The notes under the pieces are model-generated. The model did no database searches. It was not told the DNA's origin and saw nothing but the letters and a program-made list of their open reading frames with translations. Positions 1-14,251 of a DNA stretch of 64,000 nt are shown one piece after another. A program made the position numbers and the translations under genes. How positions within the stretch are numbered: the stretch's first letter is position 1; every line of letters starts with the position of its first letter. Origin of the DNA: Demequina rhizosphaerae (lineage in GTDB: Bacteria; Actinomycetota; Actinomycetes; Actinomycetales; Demequinaceae); assembly GCF_000971255.1 (NCBI RefSeq), contig NZ_BBMC01000009.1, positions 102,382-166,381 of the forward strand, in the 5' to 3' direction.

Positions 1-265
1 ACGACACCTCGAGGGTGGCCGTCACGGTGGCCTCCTCGGCGGGCTCCTCCGCCACCAGGGTGGAGATCGAGGGCAGCGCGTCGGGCTCGGCCGCGACCGC
101 GGCGCGCAGGTCGACGATGCTGCCCAGGCCGATCGCGCCGACCATCGCGACCGCGGAGACGGCGAGCCCGATGGCGTGACCGGGGCGCGACTCCCAACGC
201 AGGACCGCTGCCGCCGCCAGGGTGATCACCAGCAGCAGCCCCGTCAGCACGAACCCTGCGCCCAT
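1..265 (-). CDS. Hypothetical membrane protein, N-terminal part
   Basis: The reading frame starts at an ATG at 265 and runs off the left edge, giving 88 visible residues. Residues about 1-20 (VLTGLLLVITLAAAAV) and about 30-50 (IGLAVSAVAMVGAIGLGS) are two hydrophobic segments separated by a short polar stretch (LRWESRPGH), followed by an Ala/Glu/Thr-rich region. I recognise no family. It is the last visible member of the leftward series gyrB-gyrA-hydrolase and starts 87 bases beyond the hydrolase stop. Codon use fits the neighbours. The membrane location is inferred only from hydrophobicity. Confidence 0.55.
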   Translation of the reverse strand, partial: MGAGFVLTGLLLVITLAAAAVLRWESRPGHAIGLAVSAVAMVGAIGLGSIVDLRAAVAAEPDALPSISTLVAEEPAEEATVTATLEVS

Positions 266-352
266 GATCACCCCCGATTCGCACGCTACCAGCGGTTTCT
301 GTGCCGCGCGCGGGCGTCGGCGGCTCGATCCCGCCCGCCCGCGCCCCGACGG

Positions 353-1351
353 TCAGACAGCAGGTGCCTCGCTCCGATCCGTGCGCAGCACGGAGTCGAT
401 GAAGCTCTCGACCGCCGCGAGGTAGCGGGCCCGAGGGACCTGGGCGCTGAGGGCGAGGTCGTGCACGGCCCCGGCGACCACCAGGCGCCTCGCCCGCATC
501 CCGAGTCCGGCGACCACGGGCTCGATCGCCGTCACCTCCACCACCGTGTCCTGGCTCCCCAGACGGGGGTTGTCCGGGCGGTCCGGGCCCGACGAGTCGG
601 ACGATGCGACGAGCACCGGGACGCCGATCGGCAGCCCCCGGGCGGCGCGCCTCTGCGCGGCGCTCGTCGCGGCCAGCCATCCGGCGGTCGCGCCGACGCC
701 CGCGGGGTCCTTCCATGCGGTGTCGAACGTCCAGCCCCGGGCGAGGAGCCCGGCCGTGTACGGCGAGCGAGCCGGATCGACGACCAGCCGGGGAAGGACG
801 CGTGCGACCGCGGGCATCGAGGCCAGCAAAGCACGCCGCGACGCCGGCAGCGCGAGCCCGTAGAAGGGTCCGTCGAGGACCAGGCCGGCAAGGGCGGGGT
901 GGGGGCGGTCGCCCGCCCAGACGTGCGCCGCGAGGGCGCCCGTCGAGTGCGCATGGACGATCAGCGGCAGCTCGCCGAGCCCGCGCGCCGCCGCATCGTC
1001 GCGGGCCGCCGCCGCGGCGTCGGCGATGTCGTCGCCCAGCTCGTCGATGTCGGCGATGTGGTGCGGCTGGTTGCCGGGCCGGAGCGAGCGGCCGGCTCGG
1101 CGCATGTCGACCGCGTAGGCCGCGCAGCCGGACCCGGTCAGCGCGTCCGCGAGGTGCGCGGCGAAGAAGTAGTCGTTGTAGCCGTGGACGATCAACGCCA
1201 CGGCGCGCGGCGACTCGGGGACAGCGATCCGTCGCACGAGCGTGCGGGCGAGCGCGCCGTCGGGCCCCGCCGCCGGTGCCGCGGACGGAGCGCCCAGGTC
1301 CGCGGCCTCGTAGCCCGTGAGGATGTCCGGAGCCCACCGCATCGTGCCCAT
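353..1351 (-). CDS. Alpha/beta hydrolase, serine aminopeptidase S33 / lysophospholipase type
   Basis: A 332-residue predicted cytoplasmic hydrolase. Near residue 55 it has VALIVHGYND, the strand and oxyanion-hole region of the fold. AHSTG at residues 134-138 is the nucleophile elbow, with Ser136 and an Ala in place of the first Gly of GxSxG. A late AGAVHDLAL supplies the likely catalytic His. Such proteins hydrolyse monoacylglycerols or other esters; the substrate is unknown here. I chose the ATG at 1351 because TATCCT ends six bases upstream, a -10 position for a leaderless transcript, and no Shine-Dalgarno is present. An ATG at 1342 is possible. It lies downstream of gyrA beyond a terminator, so it is probably transcribed separately. 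Confidence 0.8.
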   Translation of the reverse strand: MGTMRWAPDILTGYEAADLGAPSAAPAAGPDGALARTLVRRIAVPESPRAVALIVHGYNDYFFAAHLADALTGSGCAAYAVDMRRAGRSLRPGNQPHHIADIDELGDDIADAAAAARDDAAARGLGELPLIVHAHSTGALAAHVWAGDRPHPALAGLVLDGPFYGLALPASRRALLASMPAVARVLPRLVVDPARSPYTAGLLARGWTFDTAWKDPAGVGATAGWLAATSAAQRRAARGLPIGVPVLVASSDSSGPDRPDNPRLGSQDTVVEVTAIEPVVAGLGMRARRLVVAGAVHDLALSAQVPRARYLAAVESFIDSVLRTDRSEAPAV

Positions 1352-1388
1352 CACCCGAGGATAGGCGGCGGATACCCGCGAGGACGCG

Positions 1389-1422
1389 GAACGGGCCGGC
1401 CGCATGCGCGACCGGCCCGTTC
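1389..1422 (-). terminator. Intrinsic-terminator-like hairpin after gyrA
   Basis: A perfect 11-bp inverted repeat (GAACGGGCCGG with its complement, 12-base loop) begins 14 bases beyond the gyrA stop. There is no clear T tract, which is common in actinobacterial terminators. Confidence 0.7.
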
Positions 1423-1435
1423 GGACGTCATCGGA

Positions 1436-6461
<5,026 letters not shown>

Positions 6462-6495
6462 GACGGGCCGCGAACCCCAAGGTTCGCGGCCCGTC
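6462..6495. terminator. Strong hairpin terminator
   Basis: A perfect 15-bp inverted repeat (GACGGGCCGCGAACC and complement) has a 4-base CCAA loop. It lies 14 bases beyond the stop of the 310-residue membrane protein and could terminate transcription in either direction. Confidence 0.85.
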
Positions 6496-6509
6496 GTGCA
6501 CTTGGATTG

Positions 6510-7442
6510 TCAGTTGATCTTGGAGATGTCCTTCAGACCGCTGAAGTTGACGACGGAGCCCTCGATGTCCTTGACGGTGAAGATGACCTTGCCCGAATCG
6601 CCCGTGTTGACGTCGACGATCGAGTTGTCCTTCTTGTACTGCGTAATCAGGCCAACCGGGATGATCGCATCCTCGTCGACAACACCCTGGTACTTGCCCG
6701 CCGTGATCTCCGCGCCGACAAGGTAGTAGCCGTTGCTGATCTCGGACACGGCCTCGCCCGGCACATCGTTCGTCGACTGGATGTTCTCGCAACCGTCGAA
6801 GCTCGCGACAGACCCCTTGACGTCCTTGATCGTCAGGATGACGTTGCCCGAGGTGGCGGTCGCGACATCCATGATGTCGCCGTTCTCGTCCTCCTGGGTG
6901 ATCATGCAGACCTCGAAGAGACCCTGCTCGACGCCGGCACGGTACTGGCCAGGCTCAAGGTCGACGCCCACCAAGTGGTCACCGTTCTCGATCGTGGACG
7001 TCGTGTCGTCCGCGGCCGAGTCATCCGCGGCCGAGTCATCCGAGCTCTCATCGGCAATGACATCATCCGCGGCCTCTTCCGCAACGACCTCATCCGCGGC
7101 CTCTTCCGCAACGACCTCGCTTCCGACCTCATCGAGCGCATCGTCAACCGCAGCCACCGTCGCCGCGTTGACAACGAGCGCGAGCACGATCGCCAGGGCG
7201 GCAAGCGCCGTGCCGACGATCGCCATGACCTTGCCGCCCGCGGTTGCCTTCAGCGACTTGACGATGGCGATCACGCCAAACACGAGGCCGACGATCGCGA
7301 TAAGGATCGACATGATGTTCAGGATCGGGATCCACGAACCGACGATCGCGACGATTCCCAGGACCAGCGCCGTGACGGCGAGTCCCTTCTTGGCAGGCGC
7401 CTGCGGCTGTGCAGGCACTTCGGGAGCAAGCTGCTCACTCAT
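6510..7442 (-). CDS. Membrane protein with two tandem repeat domains, function unknown
   Basis: A 310-residue protein with GAGGAG seven bases before its ATG. Residues 21-62 and 72-95 are hydrophobic, in a DUF4190-like arrangement. Residues about 108-146 are an acidic Ala/Glu/Asp linker (VVAEEAADE repeats) encoded by tandem DNA repeats near 7070-7123. Two related domains follow, about residues 152-221 and 236-304. Each has the pattern NG-x-x-LVG-x-x-(3)-G-x-Y at its start and VI-x-T-(V/I)-KD at its end. That pattern recurs in secreted or membrane-anchored actinobacterial proteins of unknown role. Base composition is visibly less GC-rich than the replication genes around it, and it sits between dciA and gyrB, where the usual order has no such gene. 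That suggests insertion by transfer. A cell-surface location is inferred. Confidence 0.8.
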   Translation of the reverse strand: MSEQLAPEVPAQPQAPAKKGLAVTALVLGIVAIVGSWIPILNIMSILIAIVGLVFGVIAIVKSLKATAGGKVMAIVGTALAALAIVLALVVNAATVAAVDDALDEVGSEVVAEEAADEVVAEEAADDVIADESSDDSAADDSAADDTTSTIENGDHLVGVDLEPGQYRAGVEQGLFEVCMITQEDENGDIMDVATATSGNVILTIKDVKGSVASFDGCENIQSTNDVPGEAVSEISNGYYLVGAEITAGKYQGVVDEDAIIPVGLITQYKKDNSIVDVNTGDSGKVIFTVKDIEGSVVNFSGLKDISKIN

Positions 7443-7662
7443 TCTTCTTCTCCTCAGCTCGCGTCAACGACGCATGTGGCGTAGCCATCAGCGATGCACG
7501 TGTAGGGCGACTGTGCCCGCGACGAGTGGAGAAGGTTTGAACACGATTGGCAACCGCGCGCGGCCCCCCAGCCTCGCCAATGGATGTGTGTCCACTCTAC
7601 GGAGGCCTCCGACACTGATGCCACCCACAAGGTGTGCTGTTGCTCACATTTGGGAATTGGGG

Positions 7663-8253
7663 TCACCCGTAGGTGTCGCGCGGTCCTCTGCCCTTCACCG
7701 TGCGCGGCCCCTTGGTCCACGACCGCGCGGTGGGTCCGAGGACCTTGAGCTCCTTGACGATCTCGCGGCCGAACTCCTCGTTGATGCGGTGGCGGATCTG
7801 CCCGGACATCATCTGGAGCTGCGTCGCCCAGGCCGTCGAGGTCGCCTTGACGGTGAGCACGCCCTCGTCGAAGCCGAGCGGCTCGCAGTGGTCGGCGATG
7901 CGGTCGCCGATGACCTCGCGCCACCGGCCCGTCACCGAGGACACCTCGATCTGCTCGGTCCATCCCATGCGCCGCAGCAGCGACGCGACGGCGTCGCTCA
8001 TCGGCTGGGGGTCCCGGCCGTTCGTGTAGGGGACGGTCGACCGGCGCGCGTCCTCGCGCTGGACGCGGCCGCGCTTCGCGCTCGTGCGCCGGGCGCCGCG
8101 CTGACGCGCGGCCTGCCTCGCGCGCTCCATGGCCTCGCGCGCGAGCCGCGCCGCGTCACCGGGCACCAACGGATCGTCCGCATCGCCGGTGCTACCAGCG
8201 GCGACGTTCTCGGCCGGCGTCGCCTGCGCATCGTCCGGCCGCTCGTCACTCAT
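7663..8253 (-). CDS. dciA: DciA (DUF721) replicative-helicase loader-type protein
   Basis: A 196-residue protein whose C-terminal half (from about [15 protein letters not shown]) matches the DUF721/DciA domain. It includes [29 protein letters not shown] sequence and an AWATQLQMM segment. DciA is the ancestral helicase operator that assists DnaB loading in bacteria lacking DnaC or DnaI. The first about 80 residues are low-complexity and basic, as in other actinobacterial members. Its ATG overlaps the recF stop by eight bases, so it is probably translationally coupled. The position between recF and gyrB is the conserved actinobacterial one. Function is from family knowledge. Confidence 0.88.
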   Translation of the reverse strand: MSDERPDDAQATPAENVAAGSTGDADDPLVPGDAARLAREAMERARQAARQRGARRTSAKRGRVQREDARRSTVPYTNGRDPQPMSDAVASLLRRMGWTEQIEVSSVTGRWREVIGDRIADHCEPLGFDEGVLTVKATSTAWATQLQMMSGQIRHRINEEFGREIVKELKVLGPTARSWTKGPRTVKGRGPRDTYG

Positions 8254-9370
8254 CGCCCACCCGTCCCTTCGTCACGGGGATGACCCGGCCCGCGAGGGCC
8301 TCGGGTACATCCTCCGCGACCGCGGCGGTGATGAGAACCTGGCTGGCCCGCTCGAGCCGCGCGGCCAGCGCGGCGCGACGCCCGGAGTCCAGCTCCGCGA
8401 AGACGTCGTCGAGGATGAGCACCGGCTCGCCGTCGTCGTCCGAGTCGGGCCCGGTGTCCGACGTGAGCAGGTCGTAGGTGCCGATGCGCAGCGCGAGGGC
8501 GCACGACCAGGACTCGCCGTGGCTCGCGTAGCCCTTCGCGGGCATGCCCGCGAGCCGGATCTCGAGGTCGTCGCGGTGCGGGCCGGCGAGCGTCACCCCG
8601 CGATCGAGCTCCTTGGGACGGACCTCGCGCAGCCGCTCGAGGAGCAACGCGCCGATCTCCGCCGCACCCTCGGGAAGCTGATCTGCCAGGGACGTCGCGT
8701 AGGTGATGGCGCAGTCGCCGCCGTCCGGCGCGACGTCCTGGTAGGCCGCCCACACGTGCGGCGCGAGCGAGGCGACAGCGCGCAGACGGGCGGCGACGAT
8801 GCGTCCGCCCAGCTCCGCGAGCTTCTCGTCCCAGATGTCGAGCATCGTGAGGTCGCCGCGCGCGTTCCTCGCGGTCTTGAGCATCGACGTGCGCTGGCGC
8901 AGCACGCGCTCGTAGTCCGACAGGTCGCCGGCGAGCGCGGGCTGCAGCGCGACGCACAGCTCATCGAGGAAGGCGCGGCGACCGGAGGGGTCGCCCTTGA
9001 CGAGCGCCAGATCCTCGGGCGCGAACAGCACGGTCCGCAGGATCCCGATGAGGTCGCGCGGCCGTGCCGCGCCGCGGTTGAGCCGCGCGGTGTTCGCGCG
9101 GCCCTGGTTCAGCGTGACCTCGAGACCGAGCGACCGACCGTCCTTCTCGACCTTCGCCCGCACGATCGCGCGCTCGGCGCCGAAGCGGATGAGCGGGCCG
9201 TCGCTGGCGACGCGATGCGAGCCCAGCACCGACAGGTACCTGACCGCCTCGACGAGGTTGGTCTTGCCCTGGCCGTTGCGGCCGACGAACGTGGTGACGC
9301 CCGGTCCGAGCTCGACGTCTGCCTCGGGGTACGAGCGGAAGTCGGCGAGCTGGACGTGGGTGACGCGCAC
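8246..9370 (-). CDS. recF: DNA replication and repair protein RecF
   Basis: RecF, 374 residues, is an SMC-like ATPase that helps load RecA at gaps. It opens with [21 protein letters not shown], the Walker A is GRNGQGKT at about residues 29-36, and the late [10 protein letters not shown] is Walker B/D-loop sequence. The GTG start shares its first base with the last base of the dnaN TAG stop, so translation is tightly coupled. Length and position are standard. Internal sequence shows no interruption. Confidence 0.96.
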   Translation of the reverse strand: MRVTHVQLADFRSYPEADVELGPGVTTFVGRNGQGKTNLVEAVRYLSVLGSHRVASDGPLIRFGAERAIVRAKVEKDGRSLGLEVTLNQGRANTARLNRGAARPRDLIGILRTVLFAPEDLALVKGDPSGRRAFLDELCVALQPALAGDLSDYERVLRQRTSMLKTARNARGDLTMLDIWDEKLAELGGRIVAARLRAVASLAPHVWAAYQDVAPDGGDCAITYATSLADQLPEGAAEIGALLLERLREVRPKELDRGVTLAGPHRDDLEIRLAGMPAKGYASHGESWSCALALRIGTYDLLTSDTGPDSDDDGEPVLILDDVFAELDSGRRAALAARLERASQVLITAAVAEDVPEALAGRVIPVTKGRVGDE

Positions 9371-10497
9371 TACGAGGCGATGCGGATGGGCACCAGCAGG
9401 TAGCGGAAGTCCGACGCGACGTCACCGCCCGGCTCCGACAGGCCGACGAACTCGACCGGCTTGGTCTCCTGCGTGAAGCCGAGCTGCACGAAGTCCGTCC
9501 CGAGCGCGGTCAGGCCGTCGAGCAGGTACTGCGGGTTGAACGCGACGGTGATCGCCTCGCCGTGGAGGTGCGCGGTGAGCGCCTCCGACGCCTGCGCGTC
9601 GTCGGACTGGCCGGCGTCGAGCGTGACCTCGCCCTCCGCGAACGCGAGGCGGACGGAGGAGTTGCGCTCGGCGACGAGCGCGACGCGACGGGTCGCGTCG
9701 ATGAGGTCCTGGGTGCGCACCGTCGCCGTGATCGGGCTCGAGTCCGGGAACAGGCGGCGCACCTGCGGGTAGTCGCCGTCCATGAGGAGGGACGTGGTGA
9801 CGAGGCCACCAGCCTCGAAGCCGATGAGGTCCATGCCCTGGCCCGAGCTGAGCGCGACGGTGACCTCGCCGGAACCCAGGGACTTCGCCGTGTCCGCGAG
9901 CGTCTTGGCGCGAACGAGCGCGATCGCGCTGATGTCGGGCTTCGAGGGGGTCCACTCGAGCTCGCGGAGCGCGAGGCGGTAGCGGTCGGTGGCGAGAAGC
10001 GAGATGTGCGAGCCCTCGATCTCGACGCGGACGCCGGTGAGGATCGGGAGGGTCTCGTCGCGCGACGCCGCGGAGGTCACCTGGGCGACGGCCTGCTGCA
10101 GCGCGGCGCCGTCGATGGTGCCGGAGTGCTCGGGCAGCTCGGGCAGCGACGGGTACTGGTCGACGGGCATCGTCGCGAGCGTGAAGCGCGAGGCGCCGCA
10201 CGTGACGGAGACCTTGGTGCCCTCGAGCGAGAGGTGCACGGGCTTGTGCGGGAGCGCGTTCGCGATCTCGCGGAGGAGACGGCCGCTCACCAGGACCTCG
10301 CCGGGCTCCTCGACGTCCGCGGGGAACTCGCCACGGGCCGAGACCTCGTAGTCGAAGCTCGCGAGCCGCACGAGTCCCTCGGAGTCCGCGGTGATGCGCA
10401 CTCCCGCGAGGACGGGAACCGGGGGGCGCGCCGGCACGGCGCGCGACGTCCATGCGACGGCGTCCGCCAGGACGTCGCGCTCGACGGTGAACTTCAT
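9370..10497 (-). CDS. dnaN: DNA polymerase III sliding clamp (beta subunit)
   Basis: DnaN, 375 residues, is the ring-shaped clamp that tethers the replicative polymerase to DNA. It starts [21 protein letters not shown] and ends in the typical LLVPIRIAS, which forms part of the peptide-binding cleft. [13 protein letters not shown] and the [13 protein letters not shown] segment mark the second domain. The gene begins about 100 bases from the nearest DnaA box of oriC and forms a coupled operon with recF and dciA. Confidence 0.97.
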   Translation of the reverse strand: MKFTVERDVLADAVAWTSRAVPARPPVPVLAGVRITADSEGLVRLASFDYEVSARGEFPADVEEPGEVLVSGRLLREIANALPHKPVHLSLEGTKVSVTCGASRFTLATMPVDQYPSLPELPEHSGTIDGAALQQAVAQVTSAASRDETLPILTGVRVEIEGSHISLLATDRYRLALRELEWTPSKPDISAIALVRAKTLADTAKSLGSGEVTVALSSGQGMDLIGFEAGGLVTTSLLMDGDYPQVRRLFPDSSPITATVRTQDLIDATRRVALVAERNSSVRLAFAEGEVTLDAGQSDDAQASEALTAHLHGEAITVAFNPQYLLDGLTALGTDFVQLGFTQETKPVEFVGLSEPGGDVASDFRYLLVPIRIAS

Positions 10498-10599
10498 GCT
10501 TGCTCCTCAGGTTTGAGCACAGACTATGCCACGGGTCGGACGTTGCCGGTAGGCACCTCCGGGCGGCGGACGGGCCGCGGGGCGCGGACTTTGATGAAG

Positions 10600-10850
10600 G
10601 TCATGTGGACAAAGGATGAGAGAGGGGCTCGTAGTCGTATTAGGGCCCGTGGATTCTGTGGATGCTCGACGTTCTCGCTGGAAATCACAGGAATCGGGAT
10701 GTGTGATCCCTGGGGGTGGATCCTGGGGATCACGCTGTGGGGCCGGGGATGGGCTGTCGAACGACCACAGGAGCCTTGTAGTTCTTCACAGACCGTCCCC
10801 TGTGGACGGAGCACGTCATCCACGGGCGTCCACAGACTTTTCCACAATTG
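10600..10850. other. oriC: Probable replication origin (oriC) with DnaA boxes
   Basis: The dnaA-dnaN gap is where actinobacterial origins lie. A perfect actinobacterial DnaA box, TTGTCCACA, is at 10604-10612 (minus strand). Related words are TGTGGATGC at 10657-10665, TGTGGACGG at 10801-10809, TCATCCACG at 10816-10824, GCGTCCACA at 10826-10834 and TTTTCCACA at 10838-10846. The last three are spaced 10 and 12 bases apart in one orientation. No long AT-rich unwinding element stands out; the least GC-rich part is around 10600-10720. Confidence 0.85.
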
Positions 10851-10990
10851 TGAGCGAACGGGGCTCCGAGGGCCTCAGAAGGGCCATGAGGACGGTTGGC
10901 GGGCGTGTCGCGCGCGAGGGCCGGGACGATGCGGGGGTCCCGGGGCGTGCCGTTCGCCTCGAGCCGGGCTCCAGGAGGAGGGCGCGTGGC

Positions 10991-11834
10991 GAACGAATCG
11001 GGCCCCCGTGCGGGCCCCGGCGCCGTCGCCGCGGTGGTCGCGGAGCGTCATCCTGCGTGACGGGCCGGAATCGTTCGTCAGGAGTCGTCCTGACGGGTCC
11101 GTGGTGCGACCGTCTGCGGGAGCGCGCGGGAGCGGATCCGACCGCTGTCCGTCGCCGTCGCCGTCGCCGTCCCCGTGACGTGCCGTGCTCGCGTTCGGCG
11201 GGCGACGGCGGTGGCCGACCCGGCAGCAGGACCCTTCCTGGAGAACGAATCGGCCCCCGCGGAGCTCGGGCGCGTGCCGGCCGCCGTGACGGCCCCGAAT
11301 CGTTCGTCAGGAGGCCCTGGGACGCCCGGCCGTCCTGCGGGCCGCTGGAGGGCGTATGGAGGCCGGCGACGGCATCGTCCCGGGCGGGACGGCCACGATC
11401 GTTCCTGACGAACGAATCGGGCCTCTCTGCGCCCGCAGACCCTGCAGCCGGGGCGGAGGCCCGGAAACGGTCGTCAGGACGGCTCAGGACGGCGCTGGCG
11501 GATTGTCGCGCATGCGTCGGAGGTCCCGCCGGTCCATCGTCTCCGGGAGCGGCCGCTTCATCGGCCGGCATGCGTCGCGCGCCTGCCATGAGGATGGCGC
11601 TGGGAGAACGATTCCGGCCCCGGTGGAGCACCGACGGCGTTCGCTGCGGCAGGAGCCCCGGAATCCGTCGTCAGGAGCCGTCGAGGCGGCGGACCGTGCG
11701 CGAGGCGCCCGGCAGGATCCGGCGACCCGCGCATCGTCCCGACGCGCCACGACCGCTCTGGGAGAACGATTCGGCCCGTTCGGGCGCGCGAGGGCGATCG
11801 TCGACCCGGGAAGGGCCGGAATCGTTCGTCAGGA
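10991..11834. repeat. Array of five inverted-repeat elements between oriC and dnaA
   Basis: Five units lie at 10991-11083, 11237-11312, 11403-11479, 11600-11676 and 11758-11834. Each has a left arm like GAGAACGATTCGGCCC and a right arm like CCGGAATCGTTCGTCAGGA, which are inverted copies of each other. Four units are 76-77 bp from end to end; the first is 93 bp. The interior sequence differs from unit to unit. The spacers hold copies of GGACGATGCG at 10924-10933 (before the first unit) and 11730-11739 (between the fourth and fifth), and a one-mismatch copy near 11373. No protein-coding signal is convincing across the array. The last arm ends five bases before the dnaA stop codon. Confidence 0.85.
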
Positions 11835-11839
11835 GGCCC

Positions 11840-13231
11840 TCAGGCGCGCGACTGCTTGATGCGGGCGTGGATCTCGTTGACCTGGTTGTACATCTGACGC
11901 CGCTGCGCGATCTGGTCCTCGACCTTCTTGACCGCGTACATGACCGTGGTGTGGTCCTTGCCGCCGAAGTGCTCGCCGATCTTGGGCAGCGACAGGTCGG
12001 TGAGCTGACGGCACAGGTACATGGCGATCTGGCGGGCGGTGACGAACACGCGCGAGCGGCTCGTGCCGGTGAGGTCCTCGAGCGAGATGCCGAAGTACTC
12101 GGCCGTCTTGCCGATGATCGCGGCGGCGGTGATCTCCGAGTCGTCGTCCGAGATGAGGTCCTTGAGGACCACCTGCGCGAGGGAGAGGTCGACCGGCTGA
12201 CGGTTGAGCGCCGCGAACGCCGTGACGCGGATGAGCGCGCCCTCGAGCTCGCGGATGTTGCTCGTGATGTTCGAGGCGATGTACTCGAGCACGTCCGACG
12301 GGGCCTGCACCGCGTCCGCGGCCGCCTTCTTCCGCAGGATCGCGATGCGGGTCTCGAGGTCCGGCGGCTGGACGTCGGTCATGAGTCCCCACTCGAAGCG
12401 GGTGCGCATGCGCTCCTCGATGCCGTCGAGGTTGCGCGGGCTGACGTCCGAGGTGATGACCACGTGCTTGCCGGCGTTGTGCAGGGCGTTGAAGGTGTGG
12501 AAGAACTCCTCGAGCGTCTGCTCCTTGCCCTGCAGGAACTGGATGTCGTCGATGAGGAGGACGTCGACCTCGCGATACGTGCGCTTGAAGCTGAGCGAGC
12601 GGTCGTCGCGGATCGAGTTGATGAAGTCGTTGGTGAACTCCTCGGAGTTCACGTAGCGGACGCGGGTCTGCGGCTTGAGGTGCCGGGTGTAGTGCCCGAT
12701 CGCGTGCAGCAAGTGCGTCTTGCCCAGGCCGGATCCGCCGTAGATGAACAGCGGGTTGTAGGTTTTGCCGGGCGACTCGGCCACCGCGAGGGCGGCGGCG
12801 TGCGCGAAGCGGTTGGAGGGGCCGATGACGAACGTGTCGAACGTGTACCGCGGGTTGAGATGCGGGTCCTCGACCACAGGCTTCGGCTCCGGCTGCGGCC
12901 GGCGGACCTGCGGGCGCGGCGCTTCCTCGCCCTGGTCCTCGCTCGGCTCGGGAGGGGAGACCGAGGCGTCCACGGTGACGGCGATGCGCACGTCCCGCCC
13001 GAGCACCTCGCTGAGCGCCTCCGTGACCGAGCCGCGCAGGGTGGTCTCGACGTAGTTCTTGGTGAAGTCCTCGGCCACGGCGAGGAAGACGTTGTCCTCC
13101 ACGACCGCCAGCGGCTTCACGAGCCGGAGGAACGAGCGGTTCTGCGCGCTCAGCGCACCGTCGTCAGCCAGGACGTCGAGGGCTCCTCGCCACACTGCGT
13201 CGATCGACTCCGAGGCAGGCTCTGCCGCCAC
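11840..13231 (-). CDS. dnaA: Chromosomal replication initiator DnaA
   Basis: DnaA, 463 residues, binds DnaA boxes and opens oriC. Domain I spans about 1-85 and a Pro/Glu-rich domain II linker about 90-122. Domain III is AAA+ with Walker A GGSGLGKT at 165-172 and Walker [11 protein letters not shown]. Domain IV has the DNA-binding signature [19 protein letters not shown] near the C terminus. The start is the GTG at 13231 ([14 protein letters not shown]), a conventional length for the family. The stop abuts the fifth inverted-repeat unit, which may serve as its 3' end. It is transcribed away from rpmH. Confidence 0.98.
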   Translation of the reverse strand: MAAEPASESIDAVWRGALDVLADDGALSAQNRSFLRLVKPLAVVEDNVFLAVAEDFTKNYVETTLRGSVTEALSEVLGRDVRIAVTVDASVSPPEPSEDQGEEAPRPQVRRPQPEPKPVVEDPHLNPRYTFDTFVIGPSNRFAHAAALAVAESPGKTYNPLFIYGGSGLGKTHLLHAIGHYTRHLKPQTRVRYVNSEEFTNDFINSIRDDRSLSFKRTYREVDVLLIDDIQFLQGKEQTLEEFFHTFNALHNAGKHVVITSDVSPRNLDGIEERMRTRFEWGLMTDVQPPDLETRIAILRKKAAADAVQAPSDVLEYIASNITSNIRELEGALIRVTAFAALNRQPVDLSLAQVVLKDLISDDDSEITAAAIIGKTAEYFGISLEDLTGTSRSRVFVTARQIAMYLCRQLTDLSLPKIGEHFGGKDHTTVMYAVKKVEDQIAQRRQMYNQVNEIHARIKQSRA

Positions 13232-13391
13232 TGGCCGTCACCCCCAAGTAGTTTCCACAGCGTTTCTCACAGTCGGTGCATGGCCGGACATCTGTTCGTT
13301 ACCGCGTCGCCGCGTGTCGGTCACCTGGTGTCCGGCCGTGATGGTGGAGCCTATCCTGTTCGGGTCGCACGCCCCAAGACCGGGCCGCGAT

Positions 13392-13421
13392 TTGACCCTT
13401 CTCGTGGGTTACGCGTAACGT
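13392..13421 (+). promoter_or_regulatory. Probable rpmH promoter in the dnaA-rpmH gap
   Basis: TTGACC (13392-13397) and TAACGT (13416-13421) are 18 bases apart. A 12-bp palindrome, GTTACGCGTAAC, at 13408-13419 overlaps the -10 box. The same 234-base gap must also hold the dnaA promoter and has a TTTCCACAG word near 13251 that could bind DnaA. Confidence 0.45.
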
Positions 13422-13465
13422 TAGTGCGCTGATTTGACCATGCCCTGAAACCTGTGGAGTGACCC

Positions 13466-13603
13466 GTGAGCAAGCGGACTTTCCAGCCGAACAACCGCAA
13501 GCGTGCCAAGACGCACGGCTTCCGTCTGCGCATGCGCACGCGTGCCGGCCGCTCGATCCTGGCCTCGCGCCGTCGCAAGGGCCGCGGCAACCTGTCGGCC
13601 TGA
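13466..13603 (+). CDS. rpmH: 50S ribosomal protein L34
   Basis: A 45-residue basic protein, [20 protein letters not shown] at the start and RKGRGNLSA at the end, is the complete L34. It starts at GTG with GGAG six bases upstream. L34 binds 23S rRNA in the large subunit. It opens the rightward rpmH-rnpA-yidD-yidC-jag series that is conserved next to bacterial origins. Confidence 0.97.
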   Translation: MSKRTFQPNNRKRAKTHGFRLRMRTRAGRSILASRRRKGRGNLSA

Positions 13604-13605
13604 GG

Positions 13606-13950
13606 TTGCTGCCGGCCGACGCGCGCCTGCGATCGTCCGCGGACTTCCGGTCCGCGATGCGATCGGGGGTCCGCAGCGGTCGGCGCACCATCGTGGTGCA
13701 CGTGGCGCTAACCGGCGATGCTCGACGCATGGCCGGTTTCGCTGTTTCTAAGGCGGTAGGAGGTGCCGTGACCCGCAATCGCGTCAAGCGACGGCTGCGC
13801 GCGATCACGGCGACGCGCCTCGACGGGCTGCCCGAGGGCACGTCCGTCGTGATCCGCGCCCTTCCGGCCGCCGCCACCGCGAGCTTCGCCGAGCTCGAGA
13901 GCGACGTCGACGGCGCGCTGCGCCAGGCCGTCGCGAAGGCGACCCGATGA
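13606..13950 (+). CDS. rnpA: Ribonuclease P protein component
   Basis: RnpA, 114 residues, is the protein cofactor of the tRNA 5'-processing ribozyme. It starts [20 protein letters not shown]. The RNA-binding RNR signature is intact in [15 protein letters not shown] chose a TTG at 13606, two bases beyond the rpmH stop, because the resulting N terminus matches the family; upstream in-frame codons lie inside rpmH. The stop overlaps the yidD ATG by four bases (ATGA), implying coupling. Confidence 0.93.
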   Translation: MLPADARLRSSADFRSAMRSGVRSGRRTIVVHVALTGDARRMAGFAVSKAVGGAVTRNRVKRRLRAITATRLDGLPEGTSVVIRALPAAATASFAELESDVDGALRQAVAKATR

Positions 13951-14243
13951 GCGTCGCCGCGCGCGGGGTCTCGGCCGCCATCCGCGGATACCAGCGGACC
14001 GTCTCGCCGCTGACCGGACCGCGCTGCAAGTACCATCCGACGTGCTCGCACTTCGCGCTCGAGGCCGTGCAGGTGCACGGCGCCGTCGTGGGCTCCGGCC
14101 TCGCGGCCTGGCGCCTGCTGCGGTGCAACCCCTGGAGCAACGGTGGCGTCGACGACGTGCCGGCGAAGGGGGAGCGGCTATTTCGTCTTACGAGGAATAA
14201 TGCCGCGATGCTGACCGAACCGACCTCTGCACGCCCGATCTAA
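13947..14243 (+). CDS. yidD: Membrane protein insertion efficiency factor YidD
   Basis: A 98-residue YidD. The core [19 protein letters not shown] and [16 protein letters not shown] are the family signature with its conserved cysteines. YidD is a small amphipathic membrane-surface protein that assists YidC. It overlaps rnpA by four bases and precedes yidC by eight. The last about 20 residues extend beyond the usual end and look unconserved. Confidence 0.93.
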   Translation: MSVAARGVSAAIRGYQRTVSPLTGPRCKYHPTCSHFALEAVQVHGAVVGSGLAAWRLLRCNPWSNGGVDDVPAKGERLFRLTRNNAAMLTEPTSARPI

Positions 14244-14251
14244 GGACAACA

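Noticed and set aside
10816..11631. Minus-strand frame of 271 codons in the dnaA-dnaN gap
   Set aside because: The translation is Arg/Pro-rich low complexity, has no ribosome-binding site and covers the inverted-repeat array; no homology pattern recognised.
10616..13432. Plus-strand frame of 938 codons across oriC, the repeat array and dnaA
   Set aside because: It is antisense to dnaA for much of its length and reads through the DnaA boxes and inverted repeats, so its length reflects base composition.
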